This document shows, one piece after another, positions 43,301 to 48,086 of a DNA stretch of 48,086 bases. Position 1 is the stretch's first letter; every line of letters starts with the position of its first letter. The notes under the pieces were generated by a model, which was not told the origin of the DNA, did not search any database, and worked only from the letters and a program-made list of their open reading frames with translations. Location of the stretch: positions 32,340-80,425 of the forward strand of contig NZ_CDPK01000019.1 of NCBI RefSeq assembly GCF_900068895.1, in the 5' to 3' direction. The position numbers were made by a program, and so were the translations under genes. Origin of the DNA: Erwinia sp. ErVv1 (GTDB taxonomy: Bacteria > Pseudomonadota > Gammaproteobacteria > Enterobacterales > Enterobacteriaceae).

Positions 43301-44720
43301 GCGCGCTAAGCGCCGTGCCGGTGACCGTTGCGCCTGCGGTAGTGATATCGCCCTGAGTGGAGGTTAGCGCGACCCGCTCCGCCGAGGTCTGGCTTCCGGC
43401 CAGATCGACCCGGCCTCCGCTGGCTGCGATACGATCGCGCGCCAGATTTTTGCCCTGCGCTTTAAGCTCGCCCTGGCTGGTCAGTACCAGCTCGCCGGGC
43501 TGGGTCAGCGTGCCGCTGTCGTCCACGCCCGCCGCCAGCGTTCCGGCGGCGGAGCTGTCGATGCGGTTGCCGGTCAGGGTGGCGTTACCCCCGGCGCTGA
43601 CGACGCCGCTGTTGCTCAGGGTGCCACCGGAGGAGAGCGTCAGGTTCTGCTTAGAGAGCAGTTTTCCGCTGTTATTCTGATCGCCCTGGCTGGCAATTTG
43701 CAGGGCATCCTGGCTCTGGATCGTGCCGCTGTTTTCCAGCTGGCCATCCACGGTCAGGCGCAGTTCGCCCGCCCCCGCGCCCAGCTCACCCGCATTGCGC
43801 ACGCCCACGCCTTTTTCGGTGCCGGTCAGGGTGATTTTATTGGCGTACATCCCGCCCAGGGCCGCCACGTCCAGCGCAAAAGCGGGACGCGTAGCGTCAT
43901 CACCGGGATTGACGGCAGTGACGCTGCCGTCGGTAGCGACTTTGTTGCGCCCGGTAACCACCTTCAGCTCGCTGGCATGCAGCCTGGCGTTAACCGTTAC
44001 CGACCGGGCGATAATCTGGGTGTAATCGGCATCGCTGCCGTTCAGGCCTTTGCCTTCGATATTGATCCGGCCACCGGTGACATCAAACCCCTTCAGCTGG
44101 CCGTTTTCCATAATGGCCTGGCCGGTCGTGAGGGTATTGCGGCTGGCGTTAATAAAGCCGCAGCCGTTGCAGGTGATGCCGGAGGGGTTGGCGATAATCA
44201 CCTCCGCGCGCTTGCCGGCCACCTCGATAAAGCCGTTCAGCTGGCTGGGATTGCGGCTGTTAACCTCGTTGAGAATAACGCTGGCTTCATGCTTAGCAAG
44301 CCAGGGGTTAGCCGCCACCATCCCCCCCAGCTGGGTCTGGGTATTTTGATGGCTGTTGTTGAGGATCGCCCCCCGCGCATCGACATCAAGCTGGCTGTAC
44401 TGGTTGCGTGAGACGCCGTTAGCATCGGGCGTCTGGATATTGATCTGCGGCAGTCCGTTGGCCGTTGACATTACCGTTGGCTGACGACTGCCGGGTGCGG
44501 AGCCGTCCGCGACAATGTCCGCCTGCACAGGCAGGCTGACCATGCCAGCCGCCAGCCACAGCGCATAGCAAACCGGGCTGATTCGCACCCGCACTTCTGG
44601 CCGCGCAGCGCGCTGGCGGCGACGGGCAACGCGGCTGTAGCCGCTGCGGGCAATATCGGGCACCACCATTAGCATGCCGCGAACTTTATTAAAAATAATG
44701 CGATAGCAAAGTTTGTTCAT
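34392..44720 (-). CDS. cdiA: CdiA contact-dependent inhibition toxin (TpsA exoprotein)
   Basis: A 3442-residue filamentous exoprotein. Order: ESPR extended signal (MNKLCYRIIFNKVRGMLMVV), hydrophobic core and cleavage near A67; TPS secretion domain (about 70-320) with NPSGITCNGCGFINA; long FHA-1 repeats rich in N-N-G-L-Q; a middle region around residues 1820-2140 with a K-rich patch (YSKKKKKKLGG), the likely receptor-binding part; FHA-2 repeats; the KIFDKEKEQ-RLQ-AQLIGEIGSQ block of CdiA proteins; PT-VENN domain; and VENN at 3237-3240 (35001-35012). The last 202 residues are the CT: an entry part with DCSFGRACSSDGD, then a charged helical, histidine-rich tip (NKLPDKNLEKAISKHDKQ, HHWQQDVNRHEAY) I cannot assign to a toxin family. 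Confidence 0.95.
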   Translation of the reverse strand: MNKLCYRIIFNKVRGMLMVVPDIARSGYSRVARRRQRAARPEVRVRISPVCYALWLAAGMVSLPVQADIVADGSAPGSRQPTVMSTANGLPQINIQTPDANGVSRNQYSQLDVDARGAILNNSHQNTQTQLGGMVAANPWLAKHEASVILNEVNSRNPSQLNGFIEVAGKRAEVIIANPSGITCNGCGFINASRNTLTTGQAIMENGQLKGFDVTGGRINIEGKGLNGSDADYTQIIARSVTVNARLHASELKVVTGRNKVATDGSVTAVNPGDDATRPAFALDVAALGGMYANKITLTGTEKGVGVRNAGELGAGAGELRLTVDGQLENSGTIQSQDALQIASQGDQNNSGKLLSKQNLTLSSGGTLSNSGVVSAGGNATLTGNRIDSSAAGTLAAGVDDSGTLTQPGELVLTSQGELKAQGKNLARDRIAASGGRVDLAGSQTSAERVALTSTQGDITTAGATVTGTALSAQAATQLTNDGGQISAGRLNIAAKNISNNGGLLRQQNGEALTLTTGTLSNNQGTIVNQGDTYLQADSIENRSGLIAGNGHVLSLNTQRLDNQQGTVQLAGDGALTLNADQLNGSQGTLMSAGGLSLTGKQLDLSGGRTQAQALSLTADSLNHQQGLLSQRGTGEMALSVSGGVNNQDGRMESGGNLRLTAGNLNNQRGTLLAAGAGDLLLTSDNALNNSQGSLLAGQNLRLSAARLENQQGLISATGGDARLDTRQAIDNGQGRIEAAAQLTAHSQGLDNSAGTLLGRQIAVDTQDGPFSNASGNLVAQQDLTLSGGAVDNRAGRIQSGKDLQIDTHGQLLSNTQSGKAGILSGGRLTIDAGDMDNRSGILAAADAVQLNSSALNNAGGTLVSDRGLTLTTDDVDNQHGLLQSGEALTLDTRGGSLTNSDGTMVASGALSLLTGAVDNQRGLLQAGDRLSLDTQGAALRNSDSGENGGIVSRGDIQLATGEIAGGQGAILGQNVVIDTHQQAFDQQNGLLSARGTLRLDSGALNNRAGRIQSGESLHLDTHGNALNNQQSGTKGGVVSRGDLTLNAGDLDNSSGLLAAAGDMKLSGGTLTNTDGILSSDKALNLVTGAVDNQRGLLQAGTALSLDTQGARLSNTDSGDSAGIIAGGDLRLSTGQIDGGKGAIIGQNVTIDTHQQAFDHQQGLLGARGTLQLDSGALNNRAGRIQSAQDLQLDTHGNSLINRESGTTGGVTGGGALTLRTGDIDNQDGVLTARGDTQITGGKLDNRGGTLASGSGQLGLTVGEVQNQGGLLQAAGDMTLDTQGGALINTDSGDRRGIVAMKNLTLRSAGLNNQSGFIAAQGAATLTADALNNAQGQVAGNAGLTLNGKAINNSDGRLQSAGDIIINTAGQTLTNQRGTIAGSANTRINSGLLDNQQGHIQGGQDLTLNTGQNALLNQGGSLISAGTLTLTADQLNNQSGQLQSVGNGWITLARQLDNTGGLIRGGQGLDITTPQLINRETRQDGKGIEATNLTLQADTLDNTHGALRASSRLALTVRQALQNVSGLISSTDTLKVQDAAQGQTLAINNLQGVMISGREGQINAASLSGDGQVLSQGDLGITLAKDFHNLAEVKANGSLRLTTPGTVTNDGIITGQQALWLTAQNVNNQATGEISGQSTHITAGDTLNNTGLIDGGLTHLVAGVLNNTGTGRIYGDHIAIAAAVLNNLSANGKAAVIAARDRLDIAADTVNNRDHALIYSAGEMRFGGQLDENDQATGQGRQLNNHGATIEAGGNATIAMAEVNNTNRQLTTETVMTENAQHHEAVLKGKTTRYDWDKVDTSHKNKYGVHSATMPDGTSGSEFYEYNYKRVVNETQIKESDPGKILSGGNMTFTANRLANQDSQIVAGATLGGQIGELDNQATKGVRVTTDDGKVVRWYSKKKKKKLGGTKTSQGKSSSNYRPAVVTETIDLKTLAWQANAAPQGSGYQTGSRQQQTVTTQASAVGAAGGQQATQAVTLASHDVTDAALPGDALRYSGTITLENLGSIKDHPLVLPPGQQFSLTLPATVVNGQSITPVIRAVSPDTRLPDNSLFALQPASDSRYLVETDPRFTNQKQWLSSDYMQTALPSSSGQTLKRLGDGYYEQRVVRDQIIQMTGNRYISGYNNDEEQYRALMNNGVAFGQQYQLELGVALTPAQMALLTSDIVWLVNQTVTLPDGTQQTVLVPQVYAKVKEGDLTGDGALMGGNNVALSAQNDITNSGTIQGREVTQLTAQTLTNSGYINGNQVALTARQDINNLGGQITGGDSVSLLAGRDITSQTTLRSDGTDRWVDRAAGIYVQNPDGALTLSAMNNITLSGSDIGNAGKNGITQLQAGNDLTLGTVATRHSENDSWGRDNYRHLSEQTDVGTRITTAGDLQLSAGQDIRASAADVAAGGALTASAGRDIALSTGSSSSDLTEHSKQSSKGFMSGSSVETHDEAHDQQALSTTLSGDSVQLQAGRDITISGSNVAGTQDVNLSAGRDLTVTTAAEAHDETHLVDERKTGLMGTGGIGLTYGQAQQKTTTDTTGSLSKGSTVGSSHGSVTLTANNQVQVHGSDVIAGKDLTVTGSDVSITAAENSHTALTKTEQKQSGFTLALSGAAGSAVNTAVQTAHQAQDTDDSRLQALQATKAALSGVQAAQAVALDAAKGAGDNKNNDTVGISLTYGSQSSRSETLTQSTQAQGSTLNAGNNLQITATGQAAGSQGDIAVTGSQLKAGQNLGLDAKRDITLLSAQNTERTDGKNESHGSSAGVGLGIGSGGASVSVSASINQGRGSEKGNGLTHTNTTLDAGQAVTLNSGRDTTLKGAQVSGEKVTADVGRNLTLQSEQDSDRYDSKQQSVSAGGQVGIGLGSMGAGLNDSVNVNLSRDKLHSNYDSVTDQTGLFAGQGGFDVTVGNHTQLDGAVIGSTAAADKNKLDTGTLGWSDIDNRADFKAEHQSVGISTGGGVAGMLAGNMASALLTGANNSGHDSSTTKAAISDGTVAIRDRQNQQQDVANLSRDAENANPGLKQIFDKEKEQKRLQQAQLIGEIGSQVGDIARTQGEIAGEKAKKDPSALQSAREKLASEGNLRPSADEIAKQAYITATAQFGTGSSLQQGIQAATAAVQGLAGGNLNAAIAGAAAPYLAEVIHKETMTKGPDGKDVINVEANLIAHAVLGAVVAQAQGNSALAGAAGAAAGEYIAQQLYPGVPHDKLTEDEKQKISALGTLAAALAGGIAGDSTSAAVAGGQAGKNAVENNLLAVPAPVPVPGVPVGPGDKVKQEADKNIASGLQGAINDAADWLDKATDCSFGRACSSDGDEKQNQPNIGKDLTDAEKAELGGSGSGTPGGWGPEDEEGARNNGSASQQDKINAAKDRYPKQYDQYNKLPDKNLEKAISKHDKQIAEHQGYLNDPIKRQEHVPDWENLSPKHQENLLHHWQQDVNRHEAYKAIAEDILKGRK

Positions 44721-44768
44721 AATGCGCTCGGTCCATCGTTAGCAAAACAGGTCGGGATGCGGGGTTGG

Positions 44769-46475
44769 TCAGTAATTCCAGTTCAGGCTAAAGCCAAAGG
44801 TAACCGGATCGGTTTTGAACCCATCGGGCTTAGAGAGGGGGATCCCGGCAAAGAGGTCGTAGCTGACGCTGGCAGGTACGATGCTGCCGCGCAGGCCGGT
44901 CACGGCCCCCGCGAGGTGGTTTCCACGCAGGCCGCCCTGCGTGGTGCTGTTGCCTCCCACTTCGCCATAGTCCGCCCCCAGGTAGAGCTCCTGCGCGGGG
45001 ATCGGCGTGCGCCAGGCCAGCGTGTTTTGCACCGTCCAGCCCCGGCTGGCGCTGAGGGTGCGTTCGCCGTCAAAACCACGCACCGTCCAGCGGTTGCCAA
45101 TAGCAAACTCATCCTGCGGCGTCAGCGGGGTGTTACTCATCTGGCGGCGATACTGGGTGCTGAAGCTGAAATTCTGTTTACCGAGGGCAAAGGGAGCGGT
45201 CAGTGCCGCATTCCAGCTGAGGATTTTCGACAGCGATGTTGCATAGGTGGCGTCCTGATAAGACTCTTCCCACGCCGGAAGTGCGCCAAACCAGCGCGTG
45301 CCCCGCTGATAGCTCACGCCCGCATCCAGGGTGGCCGGACCGATATAGTGCCGGTGCGCCAGCCCCAGCCGCCAGGCGCTGGTGCGGCGCTGCTGGCTGG
45401 TTATCTCCGTATCGTTCACAAAGTTGCGCGACTCTTTGACCAGTACGTCGTAAGTGGCGGTGGTTTTAGAGGTGGCATTGCGGTGCAGCACCCGGCTGAC
45501 CTGAACGTCCAGCGAGCGGCTTTTCCCGGCATAGAGGAAATCCCGGCTGTATCCGGCCACCGTCTGGTGATAATCGTAGTCGTTGGCGGTCAGCCCCAGC
45601 TGCCAGTAGCCAATCGGCACCGAGTAGTGCCCGGCAACGCTTTTGCTGCTTTTGCGGCCCGCAAATCCCAGATCGCGGCTGGCGGTGAGATAGAACAGGT
45701 CGCTTAGCGAAGTGGGGTTATCCAGCGCCAGCATCACCCCGCTCTGATAGCGGCCGGTGCTTTCGGTGCCGGAGTCATCCAGCCACGCGCCGACGCGCCA
45801 GAAGCGCGGCTGGGTGCGCTCAATGACGATATCGCTTTCGCCCGGTTTATCACCCGGACGTAGCGCCATCCGCGCCTGAACGCCGGGCAGGCGCTGCATA
45901 TTCTCCAGTCCCTGTTCGATATCACGCAGATCCAGCAGCGCGCCTGCATGTGCAGGCATGGTCGGGTAGAGGCTGACCCAGGAGGAGGATTCAGGCGTGA
46001 GCATCACCCTGCGCACCCTGCCAGGCACGATCAGCAGCTTCAGTTCGCCCTGACGCAGATCCTGCTGGGGGGCCAGCACCCGCGTGGTGACCCAGCCGTG
46101 ATTTATCAGCCGGTTTTGCAGCGTACTCATCAGCAGGTTGATGCCCTGAACGCCCAGACAGTGGCCGACCGCCTGGTTTGCAAGTCGCGGTAAGGGAACC
46201 CAGTGCGGCAGCGCGTCCCGTCCTTCAAGGGTAACCTGATGAATAACAAAGCAGGGCTTTTCGTCGGGAAAGGCCAGATGCGAGGGAGCAGGCACCGGTT
46301 CAGACAAGCGCACGTCTGGCGCCTGCGGCATCAGGGTCTCATTACGCGCTTTTTGCTGTTCCTGCTGATGCTGGATCTGCTCGTCGCCCGACGCGGCGCT
46401 GACGGCGCTGGAGATCGCTGCAATCAGGATGGCGACACCCCGTGCAGACAGGCGGCTGATTTTGTTTCCCTGCAT
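44769..46475 (-). CDS. cdiB: CdiB outer-membrane transporter (TpsB/FhaC family)
   Basis: A 568-residue outer-membrane protein that exports CdiA. An N-terminal signal peptide (SARGVAILIAAISSAVSA) is followed by a polar linker, two POTRA domains (CFVIHQVTLEGRDALP; LKLLIVPGRVRRVML), then the 16-strand barrel with the conserved VRGFDGERTLSASRG segment on the L6 loop and a terminal aromatic residue (FSLNWNY). It lies 48 bp upstream of cdiA on the same strand, the usual cdiBAI order of Enterobacterales. Confidence 0.94.
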   Translation of the reverse strand: MQGNKISRLSARGVAILIAAISSAVSAASGDEQIQHQQEQQKARNETLMPQAPDVRLSEPVPAPSHLAFPDEKPCFVIHQVTLEGRDALPHWVPLPRLANQAVGHCLGVQGINLLMSTLQNRLINHGWVTTRVLAPQQDLRQGELKLLIVPGRVRRVMLTPESSSWVSLYPTMPAHAGALLDLRDIEQGLENMQRLPGVQARMALRPGDKPGESDIVIERTQPRFWRVGAWLDDSGTESTGRYQSGVMLALDNPTSLSDLFYLTASRDLGFAGRKSSKSVAGHYSVPIGYWQLGLTANDYDYHQTVAGYSRDFLYAGKSRSLDVQVSRVLHRNATSKTTATYDVLVKESRNFVNDTEITSQQRRTSAWRLGLAHRHYIGPATLDAGVSYQRGTRWFGALPAWEESYQDATYATSLSKILSWNAALTAPFALGKQNFSFSTQYRRQMSNTPLTPQDEFAIGNRWTVRGFDGERTLSASRGWTVQNTLAWRTPIPAQELYLGADYGEVGGNSTTQGGLRGNHLAGAVTGLRGSIVPASVSYDLFAGIPLSKPDGFKTDPVTFGFSLNWNY

Positions 46476-47130
46476 GACACTTCCCGGCTGTGAAAAAATG
46501 TAAACAAATGTGTATTGCGTGCTTTTATGCGCACATTATGCACCGGGACAGGAAAACTTCAAGAAGAAAAATGAAGAAAAACTGACGATTCCTTTACATT
46601 TGAGAGCCACGAAAAAAATTTAATTATAAAAAAAACCTTATTATTACTGGCCTGAATGGGATCTTTCCTGGCGAGTTAACAAGGCATACCGGGAGTTAAA
46701 ATCCTCATCCCCCGTTGCGTATCTGACTTAGCGCTGCCAACAAATTCTTTTCATTCCACTGGATACGTCATATTTTGTCCTGGGCCTTAGGAATTTACCC
46801 AGAGCGCGCTCGCCAGCGTATTTATTTTATTCAGGTCCAGAGGTGGCTGTTTTTATATTCCCGCTTAAATTTCCATTAAGTCAGAAGGAAGCTTTATGCA
46901 ATTGCGTAGTCGGACAATAGAACAGCGTCAAGCTTGAAACATCAAATAGGGTAATCAACCTGGGCCTTGCGGTTTTTTTGCACTTCCCTCCGACCTTTTT
47001 ACCCGGGAGGGCAAAAAAGGGTTTCGTGGCGGGAAAATATGCTTTTGTGCAGCGTCTCGCGGTCCCCTTAATGGGCGACTGGTATGATCCGGCAGACTTT
47101 TTTTCACCTGCCCGCAAAGAGGACGTAGCG
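46476..47130. other. AT-rich gene-free region between cdiB and the O-methyltransferase gene
   Basis: About 650 bp without a supported gene, separating two divergent transcription units. It includes the cdiB promoter (below) and, on the plus side, a short frame of 13 codons (ATG at 46895 with AAGGAAG ahead) that might be a leader peptide but is too short to judge. Several A and T runs around 46600-46650 suggest binding of silencers such as H-NS. Confidence 0.45.
46535..46562 (-). promoter_or_regulatory. cdiB: Candidate sigma-70 promoter of cdiBAI
   Basis: On the minus strand TTGAAG (46562-46557), a 16-nt spacer and CATAAT (46540-46535) match the -35 and -10 consensus at 4/6 and 5/6 positions. 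It lies about 60 bp before the cdiB start. Confidence 0.5.
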
Positions 47131-47793
47131 ATGAGCCAGATTAGCTGGACCGATGTGGATAATTTTTTTGTGGATACCCTGATTGAACAGGATGAGGCGC
47201 TGCTGGCCGCGCTGGAAAACAATAAAGCGGCGGGGTTACCCGCCATTGATGTGACGCCAAACCTGGGGAAGATGCTGCATATTTTTGCCCGGATGATCGG
47301 TGCCAGGCGCATCCTTGAAATTGGTACGCTGGGTGGCTACAGCACCCTGTGGCTGGCGCGCGCCCTGCCCGCCGACGGCCTGGTGGTGACGCTGGAGTAC
47401 GAGCCGCGTCATGCGGAGATCGCCAGACAAAATATCCTCCGGGCCGGGCTGGAGGATCGGGTGGAGATTCGCATCGGTGCCGCGCTGGAAAGTCTGCCTG
47501 CGCTTGCCGCGATCGCGCCTTTCGATCTGATTTTTATTGATGCCGATAAAAAAAATAATCCGCACTATCTGGAGTGGGCAATAAAGCTTTCGCGTAAGGG
47601 GACGGTGATTATCGGTGACAACGTGGTGCGTAGCGGAAGAATTGCCGACCCGGCCGCAGACGATGAGCATTTGCAGGGGCTGCGTCACTTTTTGCAGCTG
47701 CAGGCGCAGGACGACCGCCTGACGGTTACGGCGCTACAGACGGTCGGCGCCAAGGGATGGGACGGATTTTCCATTGCGCTGGTTGAGAAGTAA
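47131..47793 (+). CDS. SAM-dependent O-methyltransferase, class I metal-dependent (caffeoyl-CoA/catechol type)
   Basis: A 220-residue methyltransferase. The SAM-binding motif EIGTLGGYSTLWLARALP (about residues 64-81) is followed by LEYEPRHAEIARQN, and FDLIFIDADKKNNPHYLEW carries the metal-binding aspartate of the YrrM/MdmC/CCoAOMT group, which methylates catechol-like hydroxyls. The frame is open further upstream to 46978, but the ATG at 47131 has AAGAGGA 7 nt ahead and fits the family N-terminus. The physiological substrate is unknown. It is transcribed away from the cdi operon and toward a LysR gene. Confidence 0.88.
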   Translation: MSQISWTDVDNFFVDTLIEQDEALLAALENNKAAGLPAIDVTPNLGKMLHIFARMIGARRILEIGTLGGYSTLWLARALPADGLVVTLEYEPRHAEIARQNILRAGLEDRVEIRIGAALESLPALAAIAPFDLIFIDADKKNNPHYLEWAIKLSRKGTVIIGDNVVRSGRIADPAADDEHLQGLRHFLQLQAQDDRLTVTALQTVGAKGWDGFSIALVEK

Positions 47794-47818
47794 TCTCCAG
47801 GCGGATGTATCACTGGCG

Positions 47819-47842
47819 TCAGGCGCGCAGCCGCGCGCCTGA
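47819..47842. terminator. Bidirectional hairpin between convergent O-methyltransferase and LysR genes
   Basis: TCAGGCGCGC and GCGCGCCTGA form a perfect 10-bp stem with an AGCC loop, midway between two convergent stop codons. There is no long T run, but position and strength suggest a two-way transcription stop. Confidence 0.65.
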
Positions 47843-47850
47843 ACGGGAAA

Positions 47851-48086
47851 TTAGCTCACCAGCATCAGTTCGCGGTCTTCAATCATCGGTTTATTGAGTA
47901 GCGACAGCAGGATATTTTTCACCGCCTGGGCCGATGGCGAGAGGGGATGGCGGGCAGAGACATTCAGCGACAGCGGCAGATTGAGGGTTGGGCTGGTGAT
48001 GCGCGACATCCACGCATTGGTTGAACTGACCAGCGCGCGCGCGGCGGATTCCGGCAGCACGGTGACGCCCATTCCGCTGGAGACGG
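47851..48086 (-). CDS. LysR-family regulator, C-terminal part (cut by the right edge)
   Basis: The last 77 residues of a transcriptional regulator. VSSGMGVTVLPESAARALV is the typical C-terminal strand-loop-helix of the LysR effector domain, and LSPSAQAVKNILLSLL is the final helix. The DNA-binding part lies outside the window, so target and effector cannot be judged. Confidence 0.8.
   Translation of the reverse strand, partial: VSSGMGVTVLPESAARALVSSTNAWMSRITSPTLNLPLSLNVSARHPLSPSAQAVKNILLSLLNKPMIEDRELMLVS

Noticed and set aside
46895-46936. 13-codon leader peptide upstream of the O-methyltransferase
   Set aside because: A ribosome site is present, but the frame is too short, has no run of regulatory codons, and no clear attenuator follows; noted only as part of the intergenic region.

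Overview
The window (about 48 kb, GC-rich, with AT-rich patches) looks like the chromosome of an enterobacterium, most likely an Erwinia/Pantoea-type member of the Erwiniaceae. The evidence is indirect: the closest recognisable relatives of YmdB, GabD, GhrA, SymE, CdiA/CdiB and the CysB-like regulator are enterobacterial. No rRNA, tRNA or CRISPR was seen.

Left part (1-7.3 kb, all on the minus strand). A GH18 chitinase is followed by an AA10 lytic polysaccharide monooxygenase cut by the left edge; neither has a visible signal peptide. Next come a short-chain dehydrogenase, a pyruvate-oxidase-like ThDP enzyme, an Lrp/AsnC regulator and a 4-aminobutyrate-type aminotransferase.

Catabolic block (7.4-23.6 kb, all minus). 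Read in the direction of transcription it holds a CysB-type LysR regulator, GabD, a second aldehyde dehydrogenase, a type II HAD hydrolase, a PuuB-like FAD oxidase, a Tat-exported binding protein, two permeases, a fused two-domain ABC ATPase, a DadA-like FAD oxidase, a GNAT acetyltransferase, a GhrA-like 2-hydroxyacid dehydrogenase and an M20 amidohydrolase. With the aminotransferase this reads as uptake, oxidation and deacylation of a (probably acylated) amine or amino acid, with carbon entering the TCA cycle as succinate. The ALDH gene is followed by a 42-bp tandem repeat derived from its own 3' end.

Accessory region (23.8-34.1 kb). After the macrodomain gene ymdB comes a patchwork: four SymE-family toxin genes, each preceded by an XRE regulator gene or its 3' remnant and followed by a related terminator hairpin; a frameshifted CdiA-type C-terminal fragment with a small two-helix membrane protein; a hidden 5'-truncated immunity-like reading frame; a ParDE pair; and two copies of a recombinase unit. 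The complete copy is a Xer-type tyrosine recombinase overlapping a 1003-residue CHC2/TOPRIM primase with an ATPase domain. Downstream of each recombinase copy lies the most interesting signal of the window: two inverted dif-like sites, one with a 6-nt and one with a 10-nt centre, separated by a GC-rich spacer. They could fold in single-stranded DNA into a stem with a 4-nt bulge, as in CTX-phage attP or integron attC sites. A conserved 13-bp hairpin lies between this site and the recombinase stop. This could be an undescribed mobile element.

Right part (34.1-48.1 kb). A complete contact-dependent inhibition locus, cdiB-cdiA-cdiI on the minus strand, has a 3442-residue CdiA whose toxin tip I cannot assign to a family. 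It is followed by an O-methyltransferase on the plus strand and the C-terminal part of a LysR regulator at the right edge. The patchwork at 24-34 kb sits directly downstream of cdiI and appears to be the exchange zone of the CDI locus.
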